Positions 8,434-17,149 of a stretch of 51,067 nucleotides of DNA are shown one piece after another. Positions within the stretch are counted from its first letter, which is position 1. Each line of letters begins with the position of its first letter. The notes under the pieces were generated by a model. It was not told the DNA's origin, searched no databases, and saw only the letters and a program-made list of their open reading frames with translations. This stretch comes from Polyangiaceae bacterium (lineage in GTDB: Bacteria; Myxococcota_A; Polyangia; Polyangiales; Polyangiaceae): assembly GCA_016933275.1 (NCBI GenBank), contig JAFGBI010000050.1, forward strand, positions 1-51,067, given 5' to 3'. The position numbers and the translations under genes are program-made.

Positions 8434-8730
8434 TCAGCGTCCGCGCTCCGGCTCGATGGTAGCCGAGAGTTCGCCGAACTTCACGCCTCACGTGCCGAGG
8501 AGCGCGTCCGCGTTCCTCGGCACCCGGGTGGCCGTGCCGCGAACAGCGATCATTTCGAGGCAGTTGTCACGACCGACGTGGGTGTGCATCGCGAATAGCA
8601 CCGCTTCGTGGTGATCGTGCTGGGTGGTCGTGAGCTCGTCGCCCAGATCGCGCCAGTGACGGTCGTGCACGAGCGTGATGGTACCGAAGCGGGGGGCAGA
8701 GCTCCGAAACGGCGCCGGGGAGAGCGCACC
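8434..8730 (-). pseudogene. nikR: Decayed nikR: C-terminal nickel-binding domain with in-frame stop
   Basis: The minus-strand frame reads GTITLVHDRHWRDL, TQHDHHEAVLFAMHTHV and DNCLEMIAVRG. This is the NikR C-terminal ACT-like domain, with all four nickel ligands of the family in register (QH, HxH and the Cys of CLE). A TGA at 8488-8490 interrupts the frame after ADALLGT; the frame then continues GVKFGELSATIEPERGR to a second stop at 8434-8436. The interrupted codon is where NikR proteins have the residue before GV. The N-terminal ribbon-helix-helix DNA-binding domain is absent, since the frame closes upstream at 8731-8733. It is therefore a remnant of a nickel-responsive repressor. No nickel transporter gene is nearby. 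Confidence 0.75.
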
Positions 8731-8897
8731 TCATGTCGCCACCCGCCCCGCAACGCGACGTGGGGCCCGGACGACGCGGGGTGTGTTTCCCGCTGCGCCA
8801 TCGCCGGACGAGGGCTCCCGTCGTTCCCCGATTGTGGAACGTCCGGGGACTTCCTACGCTGCCCAGGCGGACCAGCCCCAGGGAAAGGGAGCCACCG

Positions 8898-9860
8898 ATG
8901 AGACGCTTCGCATCCACCATGATCCTCGCCGCCGGGCTCGCCGTGCAGAGCTGCAGCGGAGCACAGCCGGCAGCCGTTGACCCGAGCACCGACTCCGGTC
9001 GGGAAGAGGCAGAGCCCGAGGCGATGGCGGAGACGGGGGACGGCGAACCCCTGACCGAGAGCCCGCCCCTCGGTGGCGAAGCCAGCGAGGTGACGGAGAA
9101 CCCCGAGGCTCGCTCCGATGTCGTCCAGGTGAATGAGGAGGGCGCCGGCGAGTGTCGCGAGAGCAAAGCCAAACTGAGGCTCTTCATCGACCGCAAGCTG
9201 GTGAGCATCGAGGACGGGCGGCTCCAGGCGGAGATGGACGGGCCCATCTGCCAGATCATGATGAAGATCACCCTCAAGGACGGGGTCACCGCGGTGGAGA
9301 AGGCGTTCCGCTACGCCGGGCCACAACGGGAGATGCGGTGGGAGCCGGTGCCTCGCGATGAGATAGAGAAGATCGAGATCCGCGTTGCGGCCGAGGATGG
9401 CGCCTATGAGAGTGTCTTTCTGGTGCCCTGGTCCGTCCGCATCGAGCACAAGGAGGTCGAGTTCGACACCAACCAGGCCCTCGTCCGTCCATCCGAGGTC
9501 CCATCCCTCGAGGACAGCTACGCGAAGATCAACGTCGTGCTCGAGAAGGTCAAGGAGAAGCAGCTCGGCAAGGTCGCCTTGTTCATCGTGGGCCACACGG
9601 ATACTCGAGGCAGCGATGAGCACAACATGACCCTGTCGAGGAATCGTGCTCGGGCGATCGCGGCCTGGTTCCTGAAGCGCGGACTCTGCATCCCAATCGC
9701 GTATGAGGGGTTCGGAGAGACCGCCCTCAAGAGAATGACGGCGGACGAGGTGGACGCGCAGGAGAACCGGCGGGCAGACTACATCCTGGCGGTAGAGCCC
9801 CCCGTCGTGACCAGCCGAGGCCGAGCGCCAGTGTGGCAGTGGATCTCCCAGGGTTGCTGA
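8898..9860 (+). CDS. OmpA-family C-terminal domain lipoprotein
   Basis: 320 aa from ATG 8898. Lipoprotein signal ends AVQSC (Cys 19). An acidic, low-complexity stretch (about residues 20-85) and a domain of about 100 residues precede a C-terminal OmpA/MotB-like peptidoglycan-binding domain. The OmpA part is marked by VEFDTNQALV, FIVGHTDTRGSDEHN, LSRNRARAIAAWF and ENRRADYILAV. It probably tethers the outer membrane to peptidoglycan. It lies between cassettes B and C and has no close equivalent near A, so membership in the cassette system is uncertain. Confidence 0.88.
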   Translation: MRRFASTMILAAGLAVQSCSGAQPAAVDPSTDSGREEAEPEAMAETGDGEPLTESPPLGGEASEVTENPEARSDVVQVNEEGAGECRESKAKLRLFIDRKLVSIEDGRLQAEMDGPICQIMMKITLKDGVTAVEKAFRYAGPQREMRWEPVPRDEIEKIEIRVAAEDGAYESVFLVPWSVRIEHKEVEFDTNQALVRPSEVPSLEDSYAKINVVLEKVKEKQLGKVALFIVGHTDTRGSDEHNMTLSRNRARAIAAWFLKRGLCIPIAYEGFGETALKRMTADEVDAQENRRADYILAVEPPVVTSRGRAPVWQWISQGC

Positions 9861-9985
9861 GACGAAGCACTGCGGTGTCGGTTCGTCCAGAACTTCGAGG
9901 TCGTAGGAGACGGTTGCCGGGCTCTCGGACCATGTCGCAAGCTCCGGGGTGGAGCGTGGCCGATGAGCGCCGGGACGATCGCACC

Positions 9986-11137
9986 GTGACAGCGGCCCAT
10001 CGAACCTTTGGTGGCGGCCTGGGCGTTTGCTCAATGCTGCTATGCCTAGCCCTGTGCAGCCACCGACCCGCCTCCGCAGAGCCATCACGGTGGTCGCTCG
10101 AGTGGAGAGCACCGGAGGGTTGTGCGAGCGCAAAGGAGATCCGCGAGGGGGTCTCGAGCCTGCTCGGAGTGCCGGTGGAGCCCCTGCTCGACGAGCCGCT
10201 CGAGGTGGTGGCCAGAGTAGAGGCCGCGGAGGGCGGCTACCGGTTGCGCCTGAGCGCATCGACGACGGGCCGCAGGGGAGAACGGGTCATCGACGTAGGC
10301 AGCTGCAGCGAGGCGATCCGCGCGGCAACGCTGCTCATTGCCCTCGCCATCGATCCGAGCTTCGAAGCCGAGCGCGCGACGGAAACCGCGGCCTCCGCGG
10401 CGTTCCCGCTGCCCTCCGTCGACGCGGAGGCTGGGACGGTCCCCTCGAGCGAGCCGCGCGGGCAGGTGGTGGACGCCGAGCCTCCCAATCCCCAAGCGAA
10501 GCCGAGTCCGGAACCCCGTCCCCATCACCCATCGCCGCCGAAGACCAGAAGGAAGACCGAGCGGGGTCGCCCGGCCCCCTCTCCCGTTCGTGGTGGGTCG
10601 GGACAAGGGCTTGGCGCCGACCTTGGTGGGGAGGCACGGCTCTCCGTCGGGGACCTGCCACGGGCAGCGGCGGGATTGGGTGTCGTGGCAGGCCTCACCC
10701 TCCCGAAGGATGCATTGCGGCTCGTCGTCGCGGGCTATCCGCTGCAGAAGGATGAGATCAGAGTCAATGGCTCCGAGGCAGGACAGTCGGTGTTCATGGG
10801 GGCGGATCTCGCTCTGTTCTGGTGCCGGGATCTAGTCCCCCGCGGAACCCGGTTCGGCCCCTGCCTGGGAGGTCACGTCGCTGTCGTCCGGGGCAATGCC
10901 AGGCGAATCGCCCAGGATATGGGCAGTGGAAATGCCCTGCTCCTCGGCCCGACCCTCGGGGCGAGCGGGAGCATCGCTACCGGGGGGCCGGTTCGAATCC
11001 TGACCGATGCGCACCTCCACTGGTTGCCAGCGGCCCCGCGGTTCGTGGTGAATCCCGAGTCCGACCAGCAGGAGGTCCACCGACCAAGTCCGATCGGAGC
11101 GGTCTTCGGCCTAGGGGCCGCCATCGACCTCCGCTGA
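9986..11137 (+). CDS. Exported two-domain protein (cassette C), paralogue of 2074-3078
   Basis: 383 aa from GTG 9986, which places the signal peptide (GVCSMLLCLALC ... RPASA) at the very N-terminus; an ATG at 9932 is the longer alternative. The first domain has APEGC, YRLRLSAS and GSCSEAIRAATLLIALAIDP, repeating the pattern of copies A and B. A Pro/Lys/Arg-rich linker (about residues 135-205) separates it from a strand-rich C-terminus ending VFGLGAAIDLR. Function unknown; outer-membrane or periplasmic location inferred. The sigma gene follows after 75 nt. Confidence 0.78.
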   Translation: MTAAHRTFGGGLGVCSMLLCLALCSHRPASAEPSRWSLEWRAPEGCASAKEIREGVSSLLGVPVEPLLDEPLEVVARVEAAEGGYRLRLSASTTGRRGERVIDVGSCSEAIRAATLLIALAIDPSFEAERATETAASAAFPLPSVDAEAGTVPSSEPRGQVVDAEPPNPQAKPSPEPRPHHPSPPKTRRKTERGRPAPSPVRGGSGQGLGADLGGEARLSVGDLPRAAAGLGVVAGLTLPKDALRLVVAGYPLQKDEIRVNGSEAGQSVFMGADLALFWCRDLVPRGTRFGPCLGGHVAVVRGNARRIAQDMGSGNALLLGPTLGASGSIATGGPVRILTDAHLHWLPAAPRFVVNPESDQQEVHRPSPIGAVFGLGAAIDLR

Positions 11138-11212
11138 GCACCTCGACCAGCGGACGCGGGCGAAGAAAGCTTCACCGATCCTGGCCGCTTCGGTCACCAA
11201 GGATCGCCAACG

Positions 11213-11911
11213 ATGCGCCCTGCCCGCTCCCCTGCCGCCGACGTGCCGGGCCTATTCGGCACCCGGTCGCTCGAGGGTGACCAGCACGCGACAGCCCGGG
11301 AACAGCGCGAGGCACCCGCGGCCGGGGACAATGCCCGTCACTGGTCGTCCAAACCGGTCGGCCCGGCGGGGAGCGGGCGGACCGCGGATGAGGAGAGCCT
11401 CGTCTTCGACAGCGTCTACGAAACCTATCTGCCCTATGTCTGGCGGACGCTCGCCCGCATGGGTGTTCCCGAGCCATCCGTGGAAGACGCGGCGCAGGAG
11501 GTCTTCATCGTGGTCCACCGGCAGCTCGGCGATTTCGAAGGTCGTTCGACGCTGAAGACCTGGCTTTTTAGCATCACCTTCCGGGTTGCCCAGGAGTGGC
11601 TGCGCCGTGCGCGGCGTACCCGATCGGCGACCCTCCCCGCAGAGGTCTCGGACGAACGCTGCCCCGGTCCGTACGAGGGCGCAGTGCGAAGCCAGGCCAT
11701 CGCTCTACTTTACCAGCTTCTTACCGCCCTCGAGCCCGAGAAGCGAGCGGTCTTCATCATGGGGGAGCTCGAGCAGATGTCGATCCCCGAAATCGCGGAG
11801 GCCCTCGGAGCCAACGCCAACACCGTAGCATCCCGACTGCGCAAGGCGCGCCGGGAGTTCGACGCAGCCGTGCGGCGACTCGCCGTACGGGAACGTGGGA
11901 GGTCCCCATGA
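11213..11911 (+). CDS. ECF-like RNA polymerase sigma factor (cassette C)
   Basis: 232 aa from ATG 11213 with AAGGA upstream. An N-terminal extension of about 60 residues precedes region 2 (PSVEDAAQEVFIVVHRQL, then STLKTWLFSITFRVAQEWLR). Region 4 follows (LEPEKRAVFIMGELEQMS, then IPEIAEALGANANTVASRLR). It is the most canonical ECF of the three: its region 2.2-2.4 resembles RpoE-type factors more than do copies A and B. The stop overlaps the next start (ATGA). Confidence 0.93.
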   Translation: MRPARSPAADVPGLFGTRSLEGDQHATAREQREAPAAGDNARHWSSKPVGPAGSGRTADEESLVFDSVYETYLPYVWRTLARMGVPEPSVEDAAQEVFIVVHRQLGDFEGRSTLKTWLFSITFRVAQEWLRRARRTRSATLPAEVSDERCPGPYEGAVRSQAIALLYQLLTALEPEKRAVFIMGELEQMSIPEIAEALGANANTVASRLRKARREFDAAVRRLAVRERGRSP

Positions 11912-12786
11912 ACGAGCCCCTCAGTCCCCGAGCGCGAGAGATCATCCGCGCCGCCATGGCCGCGGAAACCCCGCCGGCTGCGCCGCAGCGGGCCCGGGTG
12001 AAACGCGGTGTCCTCGCCGCCGCCCTAGCGCCCAGCATCGCTGCTGCAGCGAGCGGCGCGGAAGGCGGCGCGTTGAGGGCGGCAGCAGCGAAATCCACGC
12101 TCGGACTCGCCCTTGGCTCCTGGGGAGCGAAGGCCACGGCAGCAGTCGTGATCGCCATCGGAGCCGCGATCGCGGCGACGCAGGCCCCATCGGTGGAGAA
12201 GAGCCACCAGCCCGGGCTCGCGGCGAGCCCCGCCCCCCATTCGGTCCCCCAGCAGCTTGGGAACGACCCGGGCGCGGCGGCGCCGAGCCCAGCGGGGTCG
12301 AACGTCAGGATTTCGTCCGCGGCTCCGAGCGAACGCCCGCCGAACGGGATCCGGGGGCTCCCGTCCCCCGACCCGGCACCCAACCGAACAACTGTCCGGG
12401 GAACCCGGGCGGAGAACGTCACGGACCGACCCACTGCCGACGCAGCCCCGACCGGCGATCGGGGTACGGCGCCGTCCATGCACGGGCAACAGCTCCGCGC
12501 GGAGCTCGCCGCACTGGAGAGGGTGCAGGCCCAACTGCGCGCGGGTCGAGGGGATGCCGCGCTGGCGCTCCTCGACGCGCAGACCGGCGAAGGAACGCTG
12601 CTCGCGGAGGAGCGACTGGCGAGCGAGGTCTTCGCTGCCTGCCAGGCGGGACAAGAGGAACGGGCTCGACGGGCGGCCGGGGCGTTCCTCGCGCGAGCGC
12701 CGCGTTCGCTCTTGGCCGACCGGGTCCGACACTCCTGTGCCTTCGCGACAGAAGGCGACGAGCCCACCGGCATTTCGCAACACTGA
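11908..12786 (+). CDS. Putative atypical anti-sigma membrane protein (cassette C)
   Basis: 292 aa from ATG 11908, with GGGAGG close upstream and a 4-nt overlap with the sigma gene. A short basic N-terminus (SPRAREIIRAAMAAE) is followed by Ala-rich segments and one clear membrane helix (about residues 75-95, AVVIAIGAAIAAT). A long Pro/Ser-rich linker leads to a C-terminal helical repeat region of about 95 residues (LRAELAALERVQAQLRAGRG, LLAEERLASEVFAACQAGQE). That layout matches the copies in cassettes A and B. No HxxxCxxC motif. Function inferred from position. Confidence 0.75.
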   Translation: MNEPLSPRAREIIRAAMAAETPPAAPQRARVKRGVLAAALAPSIAAAASGAEGGALRAAAAKSTLGLALGSWGAKATAAVVIAIGAAIAATQAPSVEKSHQPGLAASPAPHSVPQQLGNDPGAAAPSPAGSNVRISSAAPSERPPNGIRGLPSPDPAPNRTTVRGTRAENVTDRPTADAAPTGDRGTAPSMHGQQLRAELAALERVQAQLRAGRGDAALALLDAQTGEGTLLAEERLASEVFAACQAGQEERARRAAGAFLARAPRSLLADRVRHSCAFATEGDEPTGISQH

Positions 12787-12833
12787 TCCACTGCCCTCCC
12801 GTCACTAAGGGACACGATTCACGGAGGCCCCCC

Positions 12834-14768
12834 ATGCGATTCCCATCGATCGACGCCCGTTCTTCCCTCTTCCTCGTGCTCGGTCTGTCGACCCTCGTCG
12901 CGACCGTGGGGTGCAAGTTCGGCGACGTGGAGGTGCCCCTCGGAAACACGGGGGCAGACGGGGGCGCCGGCGGGACACCGAACGCGTCGGGTGGCTCGGG
13001 TGGTGAGGCCTGCCCGGAGTATCCGATCCCGGTCTGCGAGGACGGCGAGGGGTTGGTCGCGAGCCGGGACGCCAACGGTTGCCCTCTGCCCGTTTGCCGC
13101 GTGTGTCCGGAGAATGCCCGCCTCACCTGCGGCGACGGCGAGACGCTGGTCGTGGAAACAGACGCCAACGGCTGCCCGCTCTCCGTCTGTCGGTCCTGCC
13201 CGGAATACGCAGCGCCCTCCTGTGAGGACGACGAGTCACTGGTGACCGGCAAGGACGCGAACGGCTGCCCCATGCCCATCTGCCGAGTCTGTCCCGATAG
13301 CTTCCCCGAGCTCACCTGCGACGCGGGCGAAACGCTGGTCACCGTCGCCGACGCCAACGGCTGCGCAGCACGGGCCTGCCGGAGCTGCCCCTTGGTCGAT
13401 ATCAGCTGTGACGAGGGCGAGCAGGTGGTCACCGTCGTGGACCCGAACGGCTGCCCCCTACCCCACTGCCAGGCTTGTCCCCCGGTCAGCGGGGAGATCG
13501 ACTGCGACGACGGCGAGTCGGTGGTGACAGCGACCGACAGCGACGGTTGCCCCCAGCTGGTCTGCCGTGCTTGTCCCGAATACTCCGAGCCTGATTGCAC
13601 CGAAGACGCCATCCTGGTCACGATCACCGACGGCAGTGGCTGTCCGAAGCCGATGTGCCAGAGGTGCCCTGCGATCGACATCACGTGCCAAGAGGGCACG
13701 CAGGTGGTCACCACCCCGGGCGAGAATGGCTGCCCCATCCCCTCCTGCGTGGCCTGTCCGGAATACGACAGCCCGCTCTGCGAGGACGCCCAGGTGATGA
13801 TCACCGGTGCGGACTCCCAAGGCTGCCCCATGCCGGTCTGTCACACCTGTTCGGACTACGATCCGGTCGAGTGCGGGCACGACGAAATGGCGGTCGATGG
13901 CGCGGACGAATACGGCTGCCCCATCCCCTCCTGCGAGCCTTGCCCTGACTACGCTCCCCCCGCCTGCGACGGGGAAGCGAACGAGGTCATGCTCTGGCGC
14001 GAGGACGCCGCCGGCTGCCCCATGCCGGTCTGCCAGTACTGTCCGGACTATGCGGAGTTGCGCTGCGCGGACGGTGAGGTGACGGCGTACGTCCCGGACG
14101 AGAACGGGTGCCCGATCCCGATCTGTCGAGCGGAGTGCTTCTCCCCGATGACCTTCCTGGAGAGCGGCTATCTGGACGGCGACGGTTGTGCCTGCACGGA
14201 CGAGGATCACGACCGCTGCATCGACGGAGAGGCCTTCGTATGCGCTGACGACGGCTGGCAGCTGGTCGAGGACGGCCCGTGCTACCCGTCGGTCTGCAAC
14301 GAGCCGCTCGCAGTGAACCCGAACTGCCTCATCGCGAACTGGACCGGCTTCTGGCATAACCCCGCCACGGGTCAGTGCGAGCCCTTCGTAGGCGGGTGCC
14401 CGGAGAACGACAACGCCTTTCATACCCTGGATGAATGCGTGGCCTCCTGCCAGGACCGGGTGACGACCACGGCCGTGGTCGAGTGGCCGAGCTGCGACGG
14501 CTTGGGCGAAGAGCTGAGTGGGGTGGGCACCGAATTCCCGTACGTGCGCCGGGGCGACGTGCTCGAAATCGAGCTATTCTGGGGCTGCGGCTGCCCGAGC
14601 CGGCCTGAGTTTACGATCGCCTACGAGCCAGCTTCGCCGCTGCGCCTCCGGCTGTGTCACGACGAGATGGCGGACTCCTGCGAGCTGGGTTGTGACTGGG
14701 CGCTGCCATTCGACCTTGGTCCGGCGCTCTTCGCGGCAGACGCCACGGAGTTCGAGTTCGTCGATTGA
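12834..14768 (+). CDS. Lipoprotein with twelve antistasin-like Cys repeats and a Kunitz/BPTI-like domain (cassette C)
   Basis: 644 aa from ATG 12834, with GGAGG 7 nt upstream. Lipobox VATVGC, then a Gly/Ala linker. Residues about 60-435 hold twelve repeats of about 30 residues ending in DxNGCPxPxCxxC, which resemble antistasin-type protease-inhibitor repeats. Next is a short Cys-rich segment, then a domain (nt about 14297-14453) with six Cys spaced 9-16-6-12-3, close to the BPTI pattern 8-15-7-12-3. It contains FWHNPATGQCEPF and GGC, followed by NAFHTLDEC, typical of Kunitz domains. A C-terminal domain of about 100 residues follows, with CGC and several further Cys. An exported inhibitor or adhesin is plausible; inhibition is not shown. 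It ends cassette C. Confidence 0.88.
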   Translation: MRFPSIDARSSLFLVLGLSTLVATVGCKFGDVEVPLGNTGADGGAGGTPNASGGSGGEACPEYPIPVCEDGEGLVASRDANGCPLPVCRVCPENARLTCGDGETLVVETDANGCPLSVCRSCPEYAAPSCEDDESLVTGKDANGCPMPICRVCPDSFPELTCDAGETLVTVADANGCAARACRSCPLVDISCDEGEQVVTVVDPNGCPLPHCQACPPVSGEIDCDDGESVVTATDSDGCPQLVCRACPEYSEPDCTEDAILVTITDGSGCPKPMCQRCPAIDITCQEGTQVVTTPGENGCPIPSCVACPEYDSPLCEDAQVMITGADSQGCPMPVCHTCSDYDPVECGHDEMAVDGADEYGCPIPSCEPCPDYAPPACDGEANEVMLWREDAAGCPMPVCQYCPDYAELRCADGEVTAYVPDENGCPIPICRAECFSPMTFLESGYLDGDGCACTDEDHDRCIDGEAFVCADDGWQLVEDGPCYPSVCNEPLAVNPNCLIANWTGFWHNPATGQCEPFVGGCPENDNAFHTLDECVASCQDRVTTTAVVEWPSCDGLGEELSGVGTEFPYVRRGDVLEIELFWGCGCPSRPEFTIAYEPASPLRLRLCHDEMADSCELGCDWALPFDLGPALFAADATEFEFVD

Positions 14769-15369
14769 GATCGAGGTCGAGCCAAGGGATCGAGCCTCGA
14801 GGCCGAGACGGGTAGGCTTCGGTGCGGGGACCCCGCACCGAAACCCGACGAAGCTCGTCTCCCCGGTGGTCCGTGGTTCATGCGCGGCGTAAGATCCCGC
14901 GCATGGCGAGGCGATTCCGTGTGCCGCTGGATGGTCTCGCGATGCTCGCCGAGCCGACCTCGGCTCGTGCCAAGGTAGCGCCATGCTCGGTGGTCTTAGG
15001 TGCGAACTGAGCCGCTTGGCAACGCTGGCGTGACGTACTGGACGATGTGGCGTCCGCGACGTGCTCGTCCCGACGAGGCTCCCCGTGCCCCGGCCATTGA
15101 GCCTGTCAGGGCAACGATTGGGGATCGGGGCCCGTGGTCGACCCTGGATCCTCTCGAGACGGGAGAGACACGATCACGGCCGGCGCGGGTGTCGCGCCAG
15201 CCCCTCGATCGCCGCAGTCCGGCTCCCGCGAGCGAACCCTCCTCCCGGCCGCGCACCCACGCCCGACCGTCGCCCACCCTTTGCCGTCGAGAATCCATAC
15301 GGAGTTGCTCCGGAAACCTCGCGCAAGATCCTGGTCAATCATCGAGTCAACCGTGGCAATGAAACTGGT
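14769..15369. other. Intergenic gap after cassette C
   Basis: 601 nt with no ORF of convincing codon character. It holds the hairpin listed at 14818-14842 and the upstream region of the glycoside hydrolase gene, in which I see no clear promoter. Confidence 0.5.
14818..14842 (+). terminator. Perfect hairpin after cassette C
   Basis: TTCGGTGCGGGG and CCCCGCACCGAA are exact complements separated by a single A, so the folded stem is about 10-11 bp with a tight loop. It lies 50 nt after the lipoprotein stop. No T-run follows, so it may be a processing or stability hairpin rather than an intrinsic terminator. Confidence 0.5.
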
Positions 15370-17136
15370 ATGAAACGATTTCTTCTCAATGCTTTCGTGA
15401 TGTCAATCGGCTTCTCCGCGTTGGCCGCCGGCTGTGACTCCGGCGACTCGGGGGCCATCGTTGCCGACCACGTCGCGTCGGGCGGTGCCACCACGGGAGG
15501 GGAGCCCGGCACGGGCGGTGAAGGGGTGGAGCCTCCTCTGGGCGGCGGCGGCCTGGGCGGCTCGGGAAACACCGAGCACCTGCCGCTGCCGGTCGGCGAG
15601 CAGTTCGAGGCCGAGTGCGCGCACGGGCCCAACAACGGAAGCTGTTTCGGTGAGGTCGTCGGCAGCCAAGTCGGAACCCAGCTCGAGAACCAAGGGAACC
15701 GCGTCGGGAATCTGGGCGCGACCGACTACCTCGCCTACGAGAACCTCGACTTCGCCGGCGTCAACCTGCTCCGCTTGCGGTATGCGAGCGCCTACGGCGG
15801 GGACATCGATTTTCGCCTGGACAGCCCGACAGGCACGCTGCTCGCGTCATGGCAGCCTCCGCCCACGGGGAGCGTGACGAGCTACGCCGTCGGGACCGTC
15901 CAGCTCACGCCCGCCGACGGCGTTCATGCCCTCTACGTCATCGGCGTGACCAACGCCAACATCGCGGGCTTCGACTGGTTCGTCCTGGAGTCCTGCATAC
16001 CGGACTGCGACGGCAAGGACTGCGGCGACAACGGCTGTGGGGTGCCCTGCGGCGAATGTACGGGGACGGACTCGTGCGGCGCCGAGGGCAAGTGCGAGCC
16101 GTGCATCCCCAACTGCGACGGGAAGGAATGCGGTGACGATGGCTGCGAGGGCAGCTGTGGGAGTCCATGCGCCGACGGGGAGGTCTGCACAGCCGAGCGG
16201 ACCTGCGTTCCCTACGAGGACCTGGGTGGTCCTCCACGCGTGCGCGCCGAGGGCAACGATTTCGTCGGACCTGATTCGGCCCCGGTAGTGCTGCGCGGCG
16301 TCTCCCTGATCGATGTCGCGGCCCAACACGTATGGCGGGACGGAATTCCTGCCATGATCGACACCCTGACCGGAGACGGCTGGGGCACGAAGATCCTGCG
16401 GTTCCCGGTCTACATCGAAGAGCAGCCTCAGCCCTTCTCGGTCACCGATCGCGTCTTGCGCGAGGAGTACATGGCCGAGATCCTCCGTCCCGCCGTCGAT
16501 TACGCGACCAGCAGGGGGCTCTACGTCATCATCGATCTTCATCGAATCTCCAATGTCACGGTCGACGAGGACGCCAAGGCCCAAGCGTTCTGGGGTTACA
16601 TGGCCCCGCAATTCGCAGACTACCAGAACGTGATCTACGAGCTATACAACGAGCCGATCGACAGCCAAGGAGCGTGTGTCTCCGGCGGCACCGACAGCTG
16701 CTGGCCGCCGTTCAAAGCCAAGGCGGAGGGCTGGATCGAGATCATCCGCGAAACCGCGCCCGACACGCTCATCCTCGTCGGCGGTCCATCTTGGTCCCAG
16801 GTGATCGGGCCCGCGGCGGACGATCCCGTGAGCGATCCGAACACCGGCTACGTCGCCCACATCTACCCCATGCACATGGGCAACAACGACTACGTGGAAC
16901 AGCAAATCCGTCGCTGCGCGGCCGCCCGCCCCGTGATCCTCACGGAGTGGGGTTTCGGCTTCGCTGGCGAGGACGACAAGGAACCCTACGCCACGACCCT
17001 GAAGGCCATGACGGACGAGCTCGGTCTGAGCTGGACGGCGTGGGTCGCCGACTTCGAGTGGGGTCCACCAATGTTCACGCCGACGGGGGGCGTCACGGAA
17101 TTCGGCGCCTTCGCCAAGGCCTGGCTCGCAGAGTAG
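15370..17136 (+). CDS. Exported GH5 glycoside hydrolase with CBM6-like module (lipoprotein)
   Basis: 588 aa from ATG 15370 (weak ribosome site). Lipobox ALAAGC (Cys 21), then a Gly/Thr linker. Residues about 75-200 resemble a CBM6/CBM35 carbohydrate-binding module: FEAEC, VGNLGATDYLAYENLDF, GGDIDFRLDSPTG and an aromatic end FDWFVLE. Two Cys-rich units with CDGKxCGDxGC form a linker (about 200-280). The C-terminal domain is a GH5-type (beta/alpha)8 barrel with acid/base Glu428 in YELYNEP and nucleophile Glu526 in LTEWGF; both catalytic residues are present. It probably cleaves a beta-glucan such as cellulose at the cell surface; substrate inferred. It is convergent with the thioesterase gene. 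Confidence 0.92.
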   Translation: MKRFLLNAFVMSIGFSALAAGCDSGDSGAIVADHVASGGATTGGEPGTGGEGVEPPLGGGGLGGSGNTEHLPLPVGEQFEAECAHGPNNGSCFGEVVGSQVGTQLENQGNRVGNLGATDYLAYENLDFAGVNLLRLRYASAYGGDIDFRLDSPTGTLLASWQPPPTGSVTSYAVGTVQLTPADGVHALYVIGVTNANIAGFDWFVLESCIPDCDGKDCGDNGCGVPCGECTGTDSCGAEGKCEPCIPNCDGKECGDDGCEGSCGSPCADGEVCTAERTCVPYEDLGGPPRVRAEGNDFVGPDSAPVVLRGVSLIDVAAQHVWRDGIPAMIDTLTGDGWGTKILRFPVYIEEQPQPFSVTDRVLREEYMAEILRPAVDYATSRGLYVIIDLHRISNVTVDEDAKAQAFWGYMAPQFADYQNVIYELYNEPIDSQGACVSGGTDSCWPPFKAKAEGWIEIIRETAPDTLILVGGPSWSQVIGPAADDPVSDPNTGYVAHIYPMHMGNNDYVEQQIRRCAAARPVILTEWGFGFAGEDDKEPYATTLKAMTDELGLSWTAWVADFEWGPPMFTPTGGVTEFGAFAKAWLAE

Positions 17137-17149
17137 CCGAGGGTCGAGG

